In this document: piece by piece, positions 8,074 through 18,429 of the stretch
Layout of the letters: the number at the start of each line of letters is the position of its first letter
How positions within the stretch are numbered: the first letter of the stretch is position 1
Notes under the pieces: generated by a model
Database searches by the model: none
Told to the model about the DNA's origin: nothing
The model's input: only the letters and a program-made list of their open reading frames with translations
Origin: Bacteroidota bacterium
GTDB taxonomy: Bacteria > Bacteroidota > Bacteroidia > Palsa-965
Reading direction: 5' to 3'
Length of the DNA: 64,000 nucleotides
NCBI GenBank assembly: GCA_006218065.1
Contig: VBWE01000007.1
Span: 1 to 64,000, forward strand
Position numbers and translations under genes: made by a program

Positions 8074-9180
8074 ATGATGAAAAAAAATTTGCTGTTTTTC
8101 CTGCTGGCAATAAACGTTCCTGCTTTTGCAGACATGGCACCGGAATTCGATTTGTCCAGGCTGGCCTGGAACGCCACGCATATCCTCGTTGCAAAAGGAA
8201 CCGATCACCAGAAAAAATTCGAAATAATCGAATCGTGGAAAGGTGAACTGAAAACAGGCGCAATTATTTCCGTTCCGTATCTCGATGATTTCGAATTTTC
8301 CACGAACGATAAATCCGCCTGGAATGAAGAGAACGATCTGCGAATTGAACGGAATAAACAATTTAACCGCGTGATTCTTTTTCTTCGCCGGAACGAGCAG
8401 GGACAATGGCAAAGTGCCTATTTCAGCAGCGAAGAATGGAAAGAATATTCCGGCAAAGCTTACGGCATGACCACGAACGCGGATAAAGAATACATGAAAA
8501 TTTCCATGGCCTGGAGCGAGGACACGGCGACTTTCGCTTTTTTCCAGATGATGAACCCGGGACCGAGAATGCTCAGTTCCTGTGACAAATCTGAAAAAGA
8601 ATTCAAACGTTATGTGCTGAACATTGCAGCGCGGAAAAACCGCTTCGAGCAAAACCGGCTTATCAGTACGCTTTCCGTGCGCGCCGATTCGCTGAAACCT
8701 TACCTGCTCGATAACCTGGTTTATGACATGCGTTCGGATATCGCGCCTGTTCTGCGAAGCTGCGGGACGGAAGGTGCGCGGGCTATGGAAGAAGTGCTGC
8801 ATACCGATTCCATGCTTTACATGCACACCGGTATTCTCCAGCTTTTTTCATTCAATTTCGGAGAGGAGATCTGCCCGCATCTCATCCGGCTTCTGAATGA
8901 TGACCGGAAATACTGGGAAAGCCAGGCCGGTAAAAAGAAGATGACCCTGGCGGAAAACAACTTCGGTTACGGCTCGGCGCCGCCCGAATTCCGCCGGCGT
9001 GCCGACTGGAACGGCCGAACGTATTACATTACTGCCTATCTCTCCGATCGTAAATGCACGGAGGGCCGGAAAGCGCTCCAGGCATTTTATGATTTCTGGT
9101 TTTCCCATCCCGAGTTCGATCCCACCGGCAAAGACCAGGTAAGCAGCACACTGAAAGAATTCAAAGCGGCGAAGCAGTAG
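8074..9180 (+). CDS. secreted protein of unknown function
   Basis: A 368-residue protein with a signal peptide (MMKKNLLFFLLAINVPAFA) predicted to be exported. The N-terminal part is beta-rich and charged. The C-terminal half (from about 190) is helical and leucine-rich in a HEAT-repeat-like manner (RLISTLSVRADSLKPYLLDN, then repeated helical pairs), which suggests a scaffold. I do not recognise a named family. It begins two bases after dprA, which suggests cotranscription but gives no clear functional link. Two ATGs are adjacent at the start; the first is used. Confidence 0.75.
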   Translation: MMKKNLLFFLLAINVPAFADMAPEFDLSRLAWNATHILVAKGTDHQKKFEIIESWKGELKTGAIISVPYLDDFEFSTNDKSAWNEENDLRIERNKQFNRVILFLRRNEQGQWQSAYFSSEEWKEYSGKAYGMTTNADKEYMKISMAWSEDTATFAFFQMMNPGPRMLSSCDKSEKEFKRYVLNIAARKNRFEQNRLISTLSVRADSLKPYLLDNLVYDMRSDIAPVLRSCGTEGARAMEEVLHTDSMLYMHTGILQLFSFNFGEEICPHLIRLLNDDRKYWESQAGKKKMTLAENNFGYGSAPPEFRRRADWNGRTYYITAYLSDRKCTEGRKALQAFYDFWFSHPEFDPTGKDQVSSTLKEFKAAKQ

Positions 9181-9216
9181 ATCGCAAAAATATTATTCCC
9201 GTATCTTTCGGCCGCG

Positions 9217-9915
9217 ATGAGTGATATTTACAGCAGCGGCGAATACCTGAGCAATAACCCGGACTGGCACGAAGAAGGTGCGCCGGAAAAGGCAGCCAAT
9301 ATCCTGAAACTGATCCTGCGCAACGGAACAAACGTACGATCGGTGGCGGAAGTGGGCTGCGGAAGCGGACAGATCCTGGCCGAACTGCAGAAACAGTTAC
9401 CCGCAAGTTCCGTTTTCCACGGCTACGATATTTCCCCGGATGCGTATTCCATCTGCAGTAAAAAAACAAATGAACGCCTGCATTTTTTCCTGGAAGATCT
9501 CACCGGAAAAAAAGACGCTGCATTCGACCTGCTGCTGGTGATCGACGTGATCGAACATATCGAAAATTATTTCGAATTTTTACGGAAGCTCAAACACCAG
9601 GCGCCGTATTTTATTTTTCATATTCCGCTCGATCTCTGTACCTGGACTTTATTCCGCGAGGAAATGCTGATCGAATCCAAAAAACGCGTGGGACATATTC
9701 ACAACTTCAGTCCGAAGTTCATCCGCAGCATCCTGGATGATCTCGGTTATGAAACAGTCGACTGGTTTTACACACCGCCACAATTTGAAAACATGACCGG
9801 CAAACAGCGCTTTGTAAACGGCTTCCGGAAACTGTTTTTCGCGATCAGCAAAAATTTTGCAGTAAAAACTTTCGGAGGTTATTCCATTATGCTCCTGGCG
9901 AAAACGAAATCGTGA
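9217..9915 (+). CDS. class I SAM-dependent methyltransferase
   Basis: A 232-residue cytoplasmic enzyme with a Rossmann-type SAM-binding domain. Motif I is VAEVGCGSGQILAEL (43-57), the acidic end of strand 2 is GYDIS, and the post-motif stretch is DLLLVIDVIEHIENY, as in UbiG-like and Methyltransf_11/23 families. The small-molecule or lipid acceptor cannot be inferred. The C-terminus has a hydrophobic segment (GGYSIMLLAK) but no clear membrane anchor. It converges on purT with no gap. Confidence 0.85.
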   Translation: MSDIYSSGEYLSNNPDWHEEGAPEKAANILKLILRNGTNVRSVAEVGCGSGQILAELQKQLPASSVFHGYDISPDAYSICSKKTNERLHFFLEDLTGKKDAAFDLLLVIDVIEHIENYFEFLRKLKHQAPYFIFHIPLDLCTWTLFREEMLIESKKRVGHIHNFSPKFIRSILDDLGYETVDWFYTPPQFENMTGKQRFVNGFRKLFFAISKNFAVKTFGGYSIMLLAKTKS

Positions 9916-11076
9916 TCAGTGCACTTTGATTTTTGCCGCCGCCGCTTTTGCTTTCTCCACCAGTTTTTTCACGTCCGATCCGGGAACATCATACGACAAC
10001 GCAACCGCCATGCGACGATACGGACGCGTAGTCGGTTTTCCAAAAACACGGACATCGGATTTTTCTTCTGCGAGCGCAGCATCCACCCCGCTGATTTCGG
10101 GAGTACCTTCCTGCGAAGCGAGCACCACGGCGCTTGCACCCGCACGTTCCAGCGTGATGACCGGAATCGGCAAACCGAGTACGGCGCGCAGGTGTAATTC
10201 GAATTCGTTCAGGTTCAGTGTTCCCGCAAGCGTTACCATACCCGTATCGTGCGGCCGCGGCGAGAGCTCGGAAAAATAAACGCCTTCGTCGGCGAGAAAA
10301 AATTCAACGCCCCAGATGCCCGCACCGGTGAGTGCGCCGGTCACTTTCCCGGCCATGTCCTGCGCTTCTTTGATATGTGCGTCGCTCATCGGGTGCGGTT
10401 GCCAGCTTTCCTGGTAATCGCCGCGCTCCTGGCGGTGGCCGATGGGCGGACAAAATAAAGTCGGGCCGTTTTTTTGTGTTATGGTGAGCAAGGTGATTTC
10501 CGAATTGAATTTTACGAATTGCTCCACGATCACTTCCATCAGGTCGCCGCGCGATCCGGCCATGGCATAGTTCCACGATTTTTCAATATCGGCTTCGGTT
10601 TTGATCACGCTCTGCCCTTTTCCGCTGCTCGACATCAACGGTTTCACCACGCAGGGAATACCGATTTCAGAAACGGCTTTTTTGAATTCTTCGGGCGTTG
10701 TGGCATATGCATATTTCGCCGTGCGCAGGCCGAGTTCTTTTGCGGCAAGGTCGCGGATGGCTTTCCGGTTCATGGTGAAATTGGCTGCGCGGGCGCTGGG
10801 AACAACCTGCACACCTTGTTTTTCATACACGTAAAAACGTTCAGTACGGATAGCCTCGATTTCGGGAACGACGAGATCCGGGCAATGTTTCGCAACGATG
10901 GCATCGAGTGCAGAACCGTCGAGCATATTGATCACTTCACGCTCATCGGCCACCTGCTGCGCGGGGGCATCGTTATAAGAATCGACGGCGATGACGTGTT
11001 GCCCGAGCCGCTGTGCAGCGATGACGAATTCTTTACCGAGCTCGCCGGAACCGAGCAGCATGATTTTCTTTTTCAT
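9916..11076 (-). CDS. purT: formate-dependent phosphoribosylglycinamide formyltransferase
   Basis: PurT makes formyl-GAR from GAR, formate and ATP in purine synthesis, replacing the folate-dependent PurN. The 386 residues match the family. They start with the dinucleotide-fold motif [19 protein letters not shown] (7-25), followed by an ATP-grasp domain (about 110-320) with [13 protein letters not shown] and the metal-binding [22 protein letters not shown] region. It is monocistronic and divergent from the phosphatase gene at 11182. Confidence 0.95.
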   Translation of the reverse strand: MKKKIMLLGSGELGKEFVIAAQRLGQHVIAVDSYNDAPAQQVADEREVINMLDGSALDAIVAKHCPDLVVPEIEAIRTERFYVYEKQGVQVVPSARAANFTMNRKAIRDLAAKELGLRTAKYAYATTPEEFKKAVSEIGIPCVVKPLMSSSGKGQSVIKTEADIEKSWNYAMAGSRGDLMEVIVEQFVKFNSEITLLTITQKNGPTLFCPPIGHRQERGDYQESWQPHPMSDAHIKEAQDMAGKVTGALTGAGIWGVEFFLADEGVYFSELSPRPHDTGMVTLAGTLNLNEFELHLRAVLGLPIPVITLERAGASAVVLASQEGTPEISGVDAALAEEKSDVRVFGKPTTRPYRRMAVALSYDVPGSDVKKLVEKAKAAAAKIKVH

Positions 11077-11133
11077 AAACCTGGATTTGAGGCCGCAAGA
11101 TAAGAAGTCGCTGTTTATTCAGCTTCCAAATCC

Positions 11134-11141
11134 TATCTTCG
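11134..11141 (+). promoter_or_regulatory. candidate -7 element
   Basis: TATCTTCG matches the Bacteroidota -7 pattern with one substitution. It lies 40 bases before the start at 11182. Confidence 0.35.
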
Positions 11142-11181
11142 TGTGTAGAGGAAAAGAACAAACGCTATCCTTCCAGGCGTT

Positions 11182-13074
11182 ATGAATGAAGACGAGATTA
11201 AAAAATATCCGGCCGGTTCCAGGGAGCGCATTGTTGCAGTTACGGAATACGTATTTGAAAACCGCCGGAAGATCCCTGCAGAAGGACTGAAGCTCATCCA
11301 GGAACTGGAGCACGACGCACACCGGCTCGGGGATAAAAAGGTGATCGCGGAACTGCTCAAAGCAAAAGCCTGGTGTTATTATTATTGTTCGGACGACGAA
11401 CAGGCCGTGGAAGTGGCCATGCAGGGCGCACATGCCGGCGAAGAAGCCGGGTCGGTGGAAAGTATGTTCCGGAATCTCATCATCGTTTCGTATTGTTTTG
11501 CACGGCTCGGCGACATGAAACAGGCGCTCGATGTGGCGAACCGCTGTTCGGAATTGCTAGACGCTTCCACCGAAAAAAATGTCCAGCTCGAAGGGATCAT
11601 GCACTCGGTTTATGCCAGCCTTTATTTCCAGCTGGAAGATTCACTGCTGGCCAAAGAGCATAATGAAATAGCCATTGCCTGTTTCCGGAATCCCGGTTTC
11701 GAGAATAACCTGGCGGGGCAGATCAACAACCTGGGCAACGTGGAAAAAATGCTCGGCAACCTCGACCGGGCCATGGCCTGTTACGAAGAGGCGATCGACT
11801 ATTACCGCGAACACGGGGAGCATATTCTCTGGGGAAATGCACTGATCAATATCGGGACGGTATTTGCGGACCGCGGAGACCGGGAAAAACAAACCGAAAA
11901 TTTTAAGCTCGCGCTGGATCTCTACGAAAAAATAAATTACCAGTTCGGCATCATGTACGCGCACCTCATGCTGGGAAAAACATACGTAACCACCGGGAAT
12001 TTCGACATTGCCGAGAAGCATCTCGACGAAGCGGAACGGCTGGCCATCAGCATGAAGTCGGAAAAAAACAGCGCACTTATTCTTGAAGTGCTTGCCGACC
12101 TGGAAAAATCGCGCGGCGATTACAAAAAAGCATTTGAATACTTCACCGAATTTCATACGCTGCAGAACAAACTGCTTCATTCCAAATCGATCACGCAGGC
12201 GCGAAACCAGCAAATCATTTCGAGGCTGACCAACGCGGAAAAAGAACGCGAACTTTTCCGGCTGAAGAATATCGATCTCGTCAAGCTGAATAACGAGATC
12301 AACCAGAAGAACAAGGACATTCTCGACAGCATCAGCTATTCGAGAAGAATTCAGCACGCTATGCTGCCCCATGCGGAAGTGATGCGCGCACTGCTGCCGG
12401 ATTCGTTCGTTTTATACCAGCCGCGCGACGTGGTGAGCGGTGATTTTTACTGGGCGGGCAACGCCGGGAATACCGGCGAAGTTATCGTTGCCGTTGCCGA
12501 CTGCACCGGTCACGGCGTACCGGGCGCGCTGCTCAGCATGCTCGGCATTTCACTACTCAACGAAATCATTATCGGGCAGCATATTCATTCGCCGGCGGAA
12601 ATCCTGGACGCGCTTCGTACAAAAATTCTTTCTTCGCTTGCCGGTTCGCAGGCATCGGGAACGATACAGGACGGCATGGACATCATGTGCTGCCGGATCG
12701 ACCCGGTGGCGCGCAAAATTTTTTATTCGGGCGCCAACCAGCGCATGTACCTGCTTCGCGGAAAATCGGTTATGGAATTCCGCGGCGACAAGCAACCCAT
12801 CGGCGCAGGCGAATGGAAACCGCATCCTTTTTCGGAAGGCGTGATCGAGCTGTTGCCGGGCGATGTTATTTACCTGATGACCGACGGGCTGGCCGACCAG
12901 TTCGGCGGACCCGATAGTAAAAAACTGAAGTACAAAGGCGTTGAAGCGCTGCTGGCCTCGCTTTCCGGCATCCCGGTCCAGGAACAGCCCGACACGGTAA
13001 CGGCATTTTTGTCCGGGTGGAAACACGAACTTGTGCAGACCGACGACATCTGCCTGGCCGGGCTCAGTTTTTAA
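11182..13074 (+). CDS. TPR-SpoIIE serine phosphatase, soluble
   Basis: This 630-residue protein has TPR helices (about 20-330), a coiled-coil linker (about 340-385, ending NKDILDSISYSRRIQHAMLP) and a PP2C/SpoIIE phosphatase domain (about 395-628). The metal-binding motifs are VVSGDFYW (about 415), DCTGHGVPGALLSM (about 440), DGMDIM and DGLADQFGG. Such enzymes (RsbU/SpoIIE type) dephosphorylate anti-sigma-factor antagonists or similar serine-phosphorylated partners. No signal peptide or membrane segment is present, so it is cytoplasmic, unlike the copies at 14394 and 16452. It is the first of four paralogues within 9 kb. No anti-sigma or STAS partner is adjacent. Confidence 0.88.
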   Translation: MNEDEIKKYPAGSRERIVAVTEYVFENRRKIPAEGLKLIQELEHDAHRLGDKKVIAELLKAKAWCYYYCSDDEQAVEVAMQGAHAGEEAGSVESMFRNLIIVSYCFARLGDMKQALDVANRCSELLDASTEKNVQLEGIMHSVYASLYFQLEDSLLAKEHNEIAIACFRNPGFENNLAGQINNLGNVEKMLGNLDRAMACYEEAIDYYREHGEHILWGNALINIGTVFADRGDREKQTENFKLALDLYEKINYQFGIMYAHLMLGKTYVTTGNFDIAEKHLDEAERLAISMKSEKNSALILEVLADLEKSRGDYKKAFEYFTEFHTLQNKLLHSKSITQARNQQIISRLTNAEKERELFRLKNIDLVKLNNEINQKNKDILDSISYSRRIQHAMLPHAEVMRALLPDSFVLYQPRDVVSGDFYWAGNAGNTGEVIVAVADCTGHGVPGALLSMLGISLLNEIIIGQHIHSPAEILDALRTKILSSLAGSQASGTIQDGMDIMCCRIDPVARKIFYSGANQRMYLLRGKSVMEFRGDKQPIGAGEWKPHPFSEGVIELLPGDVIYLMTDGLADQFGGPDSKKLKYKGVEALLASLSGIPVQEQPDTVTAFLSGWKHELVQTDDICLAGLSF

Positions 13075-13100
13075 GAGGCTTTCCGAATTCACGAATCACT

Positions 13101-13108
13101 TACCTTTG
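13101..13108 (+). promoter_or_regulatory. -7 element for kbl
   Basis: TACCTTTG is a perfect TAnnTTTG match 32 bases before the kbl start. Confidence 0.5.
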
Positions 13109-13140
13109 GATTCGATTTCAACCAACAGAAAAACATTTTT

Positions 13141-14331
13141 ATGTACGGTTCATATAAAGATTTTCTCCGGGCGGAGCTGAATACGATCGACGAGGCCGGC
13201 CTCTTCAAACGTGAACGTGTGATCACCACGCCGCAGGGCGCTTCGGTGAAAGTGAGTTCCGGGCAGGACGTGCTTATTTTCTGCGCGAACAACTACCTCG
13301 GACTTTCTTCGCATCCCCGCGTGATCGAAGCGGCGCACAAAACGCTGGATACGCACGGCTACGGCATGTCGTCGGTGCGTTTTATCTGCGGCACGCAGGA
13401 TATTCATAAAACACTCGAAGAAAAAATCGCGAAATTCCACGGCACCGAAGACACGATTTTGTACGCCGCCTGCTTTGATGCGAACGGTGGCGTGTTCGAA
13501 CCGCTGTTCGGCGAACAGGATGCGATTATTTCGGACGAACTGAACCACGCTTCGATCATCGACGGCGTAAGGCTTTGCAAAGCGCAGCGTTTCCGTTACA
13601 AAAACTGCGACATGAACGATCTCGAGGCGCAGCTTAAAGCCGCTTCGAACTGCCGCTACAAGATCATCGTTACCGACGGCGTATTTTCCATGGACGGTTT
13701 CGTAGCGCCGATAGATAAAATATGCGACCTGGCGGATACATACGGCGCGCTGGTGATGGTGGATGAAAGTCACGCCACCGGCTTCATCGGCAAAACCGGG
13801 CGCGGCAGCGTGGAGGCCGGCGGCGCGACGGGGCGCGTGGATATCGTTACCGGGACGCTCGGCAAAGCGCTGGGCGGCGCGATGGGCGGATTCACCACGG
13901 GTAAAAAAGAAATTATTGAAATGCTTCGCCAGCGTTCGCGTCCTTATCTTTTCTCCAACTCGCTGGCCCCGGCTATCGTGGGCGCATCCATCGCCGTATT
14001 CGATATGCTGAGCGAAACCACCGCGCTCCGCGACAAGCTGGAATGGAACGTGAATTATTTCAAAGAAGGCATGCGCAGGATCGGACTGGAATTCAAACAA
14101 GGCGACTCGGCGATTGTCCCCGTGATGCTTTACGATGCGAAACTGTCGCAGGAATTCGCGAATGCGCTGCTCGAAGAAGGCATATATGTGATCGGGTTCT
14201 TTTATCCCGTGGTCCCGAAAGGCCAGGCCCGCATCCGCGTGCAGCTTTCCGCCGCCCACGAAAAAGAACATCTCGACAAAGCGATTGCCGCTTTTGAAAA
14301 AGTCGGGAAGAAACTCGGCGTGATTAAATAA
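13141..14331 (+). CDS. kbl: glycine C-acetyltransferase (2-amino-3-ketobutyrate CoA ligase)
   Basis: A PLP enzyme that splits 2-amino-3-ketobutyrate with CoA into glycine and acetyl-CoA, the second step of threonine breakdown after Tdh. The 396 residues fit the family. The PLP Lys242 lies in [14 protein letters not shown], the cofactor-binding DESHATG is at 208-214, and [12 protein letters not shown] at 131-142 is also conserved. Other alpha-oxoamine synthases (BioF, serine palmitoyltransferase) share the fold, but length and the N-terminal sequence favour Kbl. No tdh gene is adjacent. It sits between paralogous phosphatase genes with its own -7 element. Confidence 0.92.
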   Translation: MYGSYKDFLRAELNTIDEAGLFKRERVITTPQGASVKVSSGQDVLIFCANNYLGLSSHPRVIEAAHKTLDTHGYGMSSVRFICGTQDIHKTLEEKIAKFHGTEDTILYAACFDANGGVFEPLFGEQDAIISDELNHASIIDGVRLCKAQRFRYKNCDMNDLEAQLKAASNCRYKIIVTDGVFSMDGFVAPIDKICDLADTYGALVMVDESHATGFIGKTGRGSVEAGGATGRVDIVTGTLGKALGGAMGGFTTGKKEIIEMLRQRSRPYLFSNSLAPAIVGASIAVFDMLSETTALRDKLEWNVNYFKEGMRRIGLEFKQGDSAIVPVMLYDAKLSQEFANALLEEGIYVIGFFYPVVPKGQARIRVQLSAAHEKEHLDKAIAAFEKVGKKLGVIK

Positions 14332-14393
14332 GTTCCAGGCCCTTCCGGGTTCTTCATTGCCGAATCGATATGGTATTGCTTACATTTACTTCC

Positions 14394-16400
14394 ATGCGGT
14401 CGCGGCTTCACGTATTTATGTTTGTTTTTCTTTTGCTTCCCGGTTTTATAAAAGCCGCGGGACTGGAAGACACGATCAGTGACTACGCCAAAACACTTCC
14501 GCGCGACACGAATTCCGTTAACAAATTAATCGCCCTTGCTGAAAAAGCGGCGCTGACGAATAACGATACGGCCCTGCGTTACGCCGAAGAAGCGCTGGTG
14601 ATCGCGCTCGAGCTGAAAAACGTCCAGGCCGAAATTACGGCGCGCTTCAATGTCGGCATCCGGAATATTTATATCGCCGATTACGTGGAAGCTTCCGAAA
14701 ACCTTTTCCGCGCACTCGAGCTTGCCAAAAAAACCGGCGACAAAGGCAGGGAGATCGCCGCGCTGAACAGCATCGGCAATATTTACGCGCACCAGGATAT
14801 TCATGCCGAAGCGGTCAAGTATTACGAAATGGCGCTTGCCATTGCCAGGGAAACGGGGAACAAAAAACGCGAAGCAATTATCCTGGGCAACATCGGGAAT
14901 ATTTTTTACCAGCTGCAGTTTAAAGACAGCGCAAACCTCGGGAAAGCCGTGAACTACCTCCGCCGCGCACTCGACGTGCACCGCTCGAACAACGATACCG
15001 ACCGGATGATTACCGGCATGAACAGTTTATCGCTTTCGCTGATCGATCTGAAAAATTACCCGGAAGCAGAAGCATTACTCGATTCATCCATGCGCATGAT
15101 GCGGCTGATCGGCGATTCATCCAACATCACGTATGCGTATTCGTATATCGCCCGGATCGACCGCGACAAAGGTTTGTATGCGGAAGCGCTGAAGTATTAT
15201 TTCATCTCGCTCGATCGTGCGCAGTCGGTAGGCAACCTGGACATGATCATGGATTGCTACCTGAATCTTTCCGAAACATACGAATCGCTCGAACGGTTCG
15301 AAGACGCTTACCGTTATCATGTCCGTTATGCGCAGATGAGTGACTCGCTGGTGAATACCGATAATACGCGCATCATCACCGACCTGAAAAACAGGATCAG
15401 GGCCGAGCGGGATGAAGGCGAGATCAACCAGCTCCGGCAGGAAAAAGAGATTTCGGACCTGCAGACCGAGCGGACCGCATTCTGGGTTACCGTACTTGTG
15501 CTCGGCATTATCCTGCTGGTGGTTACCCTTTTCTTTTTCTACAACCGCGCACGCAGCAAAGAAAAAGCCAACCGCCGCCTCTCCGAAAAAAATGCGGTGA
15601 TCGAAGAGAAGAACAAAAACATTACCGATTCCATCACCTATGCGCGGCGCATCCAGCGCGCCGTACTCGTTTCGGGCAAGCTGGCGGGAAAAAATTTCCC
15701 GGATCATTTCCTGTTTTACAAACCCAAGGACATCGTATCCGGCGATTTTTACTGGTCGTACACCAGCGGCGCCAAAACGTTTTTCATCATCGCCGATTGT
15801 ACCGGGCACGGCGTTCCCGGCGCGTTCATGAGCCTGCTCTCCATTTCATTCCTGAACGAAGCCGTCGCCGAAAAAGGCATCCAGCGTCCCGATCTCATCC
15901 TGGCACACGTACGCGAGCAGCTCATCTCCTCGCTCAATCGCGAAAGCGCCGGGGACGAACCGGGCGAGGGTATATCACCGGAAACCGGCGTGCAAGACGG
16001 GATGGATGCGGTACTTTGCGTTTACGATTCGGAAAAAAATCACCTGCAGTTCGCCTGTGCGAACAACCCGCTGTGGCTGCTGCGCGGCGGAGCGTTTATC
16101 GAATACAAGCCGGATAAAATGCCGGTGGGGAAACATCCCGAAGGCAACAAGCCATTTACGCTGCAGAGCATCGACCTGCAAAAAGACGATATTATTTACC
16201 TGTTCACCGATGGTTATGCCGACCAGTTCGGCGGAGAGCAGGGAAAAAAATTCAAATACAAACAGCTTCAGCAAAAACTGCTCGGGCTGCACCGGTTACC
16301 CATGGAAGAGCAAAAAACAAGACTCGAAAATCTTTTTGAATCGTGGAAAGGAAACCTGGAGCAGGTGGATGATGTGCTGCTCACGGGCATTAAAATTTAG
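14394..16400 (+). CDS. TPR-SpoIIE serine phosphatase, membrane-anchored
   Basis: A 668-residue protein with a signal peptide or N-terminal anchor (MRSRLHVFMFVFLLLPGFIKA), periplasmic TPRs (about 30-335), a membrane segment (about 362-385, VTVLVLGIILLVVTLFFF), a cytoplasmic coiled coil (EEKNKNITDSITYARRIQRA) and a PP2C/SpoIIE domain. Its metal motifs are KDIVSGDFYW (about 445), DCTGHGVPGAFMS and DGYADQFGG. The layout suggests that a periplasmic cue sensed by the TPRs controls cytoplasmic phosphatase activity. An ATG at 14370 is also in frame; 14394 is preferred because it begins a clean signal sequence. Confidence 0.85.
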   Translation: MRSRLHVFMFVFLLLPGFIKAAGLEDTISDYAKTLPRDTNSVNKLIALAEKAALTNNDTALRYAEEALVIALELKNVQAEITARFNVGIRNIYIADYVEASENLFRALELAKKTGDKGREIAALNSIGNIYAHQDIHAEAVKYYEMALAIARETGNKKREAIILGNIGNIFYQLQFKDSANLGKAVNYLRRALDVHRSNNDTDRMITGMNSLSLSLIDLKNYPEAEALLDSSMRMMRLIGDSSNITYAYSYIARIDRDKGLYAEALKYYFISLDRAQSVGNLDMIMDCYLNLSETYESLERFEDAYRYHVRYAQMSDSLVNTDNTRIITDLKNRIRAERDEGEINQLRQEKEISDLQTERTAFWVTVLVLGIILLVVTLFFFYNRARSKEKANRRLSEKNAVIEEKNKNITDSITYARRIQRAVLVSGKLAGKNFPDHFLFYKPKDIVSGDFYWSYTSGAKTFFIIADCTGHGVPGAFMSLLSISFLNEAVAEKGIQRPDLILAHVREQLISSLNRESAGDEPGEGISPETGVQDGMDAVLCVYDSEKNHLQFACANNPLWLLRGGAFIEYKPDKMPVGKHPEGNKPFTLQSIDLQKDDIIYLFTDGYADQFGGEQGKKFKYKQLQQKLLGLHRLPMEEQKTRLENLFESWKGNLEQVDDVLLTGIKI

Positions 16401-16423
16401 ATCGCCTTCCTTGCAGGATTTAG

Positions 16424-16431
16424 TACATTTG
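16424..16431 (+). promoter_or_regulatory. -7 element
   Basis: TACATTTG is a perfect TAnnTTTG match 20 bases before the start at 16452. The third phosphatase gene may therefore have its own promoter. Confidence 0.45.
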
Positions 16432-16451
16432 ATACGCTCTTCCGACAATTT

Positions 16452-18428
16452 ATGCGCAGGTTCCTGCTTTCTTTTTTACTCCCTGCTTTGCTGGTTATTT
16501 CCGGCGGAACCACTCTCCCTGCACAGAACAAAGCGCTCATGGACAGTATTCTCCGTGTGCTTCCTTCGGTAAAAGAAGATACTTCCAAAGCAAAGATGCT
16601 CATCGACCTGGGCTGGGAAGTAAGCTACGGCGATCTTGAAAAAGGAATGGTTTACTGCAAGGAAGGTCTCGCACTTGCACAAAAACTGAAATACGAAAGG
16701 GGCGAATCCGCAGGATGGAATGCGCTCGGAACGATTTATCATGATCTCGGCGATTACAGCAAGGCCATCAGCGCGCATCAAACGGCGATCCGCCTGCGCC
16801 GCAACCAGCATGACCCGACCAAACTCGGGAAATCGTACCTCAATCTTGCCATTGTTTATTACAGCATGGGAGATCCCCGGCGCTGCATCGAATTCCTGGA
16901 ACAGGCCGTTGAACAGTTCAAGATGGGAAAACTGGAATCGGGACTTTGTGTTACGTACAACGATATGGGCACGGCGTATTATGACCTGGACAGTATTTCC
17001 AAAGCGATGAACTATTTTTTGCTCGCGGAAGAAATCGCACAGCGTCTCGGGCATGCTTCTTACCTGTCGGGCAGCCTGGGCGGAATCGCTTTGTGCCGGG
17101 CAAAGACCGGTGATTTTGCAGGCGCCGACATCGCAATAAACGAAGCGATCCGGATGCTTCGCGAAAACCAGATGGAGTATGATCTCATCACCCGGCTCGA
17201 AGCACTGGCCATCATCCGCAAAAGCGAAAAAAAATACGACGCTGCAATCGCGGCCATACAGGAAGCCATGACCCTTACTGCCAAAATCGGTAAAACGGAT
17301 TCACGGAAAAACCAGTTGTTCCAGCTTTCGGAAATTTACGAGCTGTCGGGCAAACACGATAAAGCGCTCGAAGTTTACAAGCAATACACCGCACTTAAGG
17401 ACAGCCTGTTCGGCGAAAAAAACCAGCGCCATATCCGCGAGATGGATGCCGAGTTCGATAAAGAAAAACGGGAACGGGAAATCGAATCGCTAAAGCACGA
17501 CAAAGAGCAGCAGGAACTTATTGCGCAGCGGCAGAACCTGGTGATTACCATTGCCATAACAGCGCTCGTCTTCCTGATCGCAGTCGCCATTTTACTTTTT
17601 ACGCGCAGCAAATCGCGCAAGCGTGCGAACATCCTGCTCACGGATCAGAAAGCCATCATCGAAGAAAAAAATAAAAGCATCACCGATTCGATCAACTACG
17701 CGCAGAAAATACAGCAGGCCCTGCTGCCTACTCCATCCGAGTTCAACCGCTCGGGCATGCGTGAAGGTTTTGTTTTTTATCGCCCGAAGGATATCGTGAG
17801 CGGCGATTTTTACTGGATGGCGGTTCGCGGCGACAGTATTTTTCTCGCCATCGCGGATTGCACGGGCCATGGCGTTCCGGGCGGATTCATGAGCATGCTC
17901 GGCGCCGCCCTGCTGAACGAGATCATCAACGATAAAAACCTCGCCGAACCGGCCGCCATCCTCGACCTGATGCGCGAAAAAGTAATCGTTGCGCTGCGCC
18001 AGTCGGGCACCGCCGGTGAAAGTAAAGACGGCATGGACATGGTGCTCTGGCGTTTCGACAAGAACGAAAAACAGCTCGTTTACGCAGCGGCCAACAACAG
18101 CTTTTACATTATCCGCGACGGAAAATTACTGGAACAACTGCCCGACAAACAGCCGGTAGGTTATCATGCCGAACAACGCCCGTTCAAACAGCATACCGTT
18201 AAACTGGAAGCTGGCGACAGCCTGTACGGTTTTACCGACGGGTATGCCGACCAGTTCGGCGGACCGCAGGGAAAAAAATTAAAATACAAACGGTTCCAGG
18301 AAACCCTGCTGAAAAACTGGGCGCTGACGATGGACGAGCAGGATAAACTGCTCAGCCGCGCTTTTGACACATGGCAGGGCAACCTCGAACAGGTAGATGA
18401 TGTACTCGTAATCGGCATAAAAATCTGA
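16452..18428 (+). CDS. TPR-SpoIIE serine phosphatase, membrane-anchored
   Basis: A 658-residue paralogue of the previous gene with the same order: signal peptide (1-25), TPR repeats (about 40-330, with the typical ALGTIYHDLGDYSKAISAHQ pattern), a membrane segment (about 361-383), a coiled coil (EEKNKSITDSINYAQKIQQA) and a PP2C/SpoIIE phosphatase domain with KDIVSGDFYW (about 446), DCTGHGVPGGFMSM, DGMDMV and DGYADQFGG. It ends EQVDDVLVIGIKI, almost identical to the next paralogue. The gene at 18430 begins one base after its stop, so the two are probably one transcript. Confidence 0.88.
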   Translation: MRRFLLSFLLPALLVISGGTTLPAQNKALMDSILRVLPSVKEDTSKAKMLIDLGWEVSYGDLEKGMVYCKEGLALAQKLKYERGESAGWNALGTIYHDLGDYSKAISAHQTAIRLRRNQHDPTKLGKSYLNLAIVYYSMGDPRRCIEFLEQAVEQFKMGKLESGLCVTYNDMGTAYYDLDSISKAMNYFLLAEEIAQRLGHASYLSGSLGGIALCRAKTGDFAGADIAINEAIRMLRENQMEYDLITRLEALAIIRKSEKKYDAAIAAIQEAMTLTAKIGKTDSRKNQLFQLSEIYELSGKHDKALEVYKQYTALKDSLFGEKNQRHIREMDAEFDKEKREREIESLKHDKEQQELIAQRQNLVITIAITALVFLIAVAILLFTRSKSRKRANILLTDQKAIIEEKNKSITDSINYAQKIQQALLPTPSEFNRSGMREGFVFYRPKDIVSGDFYWMAVRGDSIFLAIADCTGHGVPGGFMSMLGAALLNEIINDKNLAEPAAILDLMREKVIVALRQSGTAGESKDGMDMVLWRFDKNEKQLVYAAANNSFYIIRDGKLLEQLPDKQPVGYHAEQRPFKQHTVKLEAGDSLYGFTDGYADQFGGPQGKKLKYKRFQETLLKNWALTMDEQDKLLSRAFDTWQGNLEQVDDVLVIGIKI

Positions 18429-18429
18429 C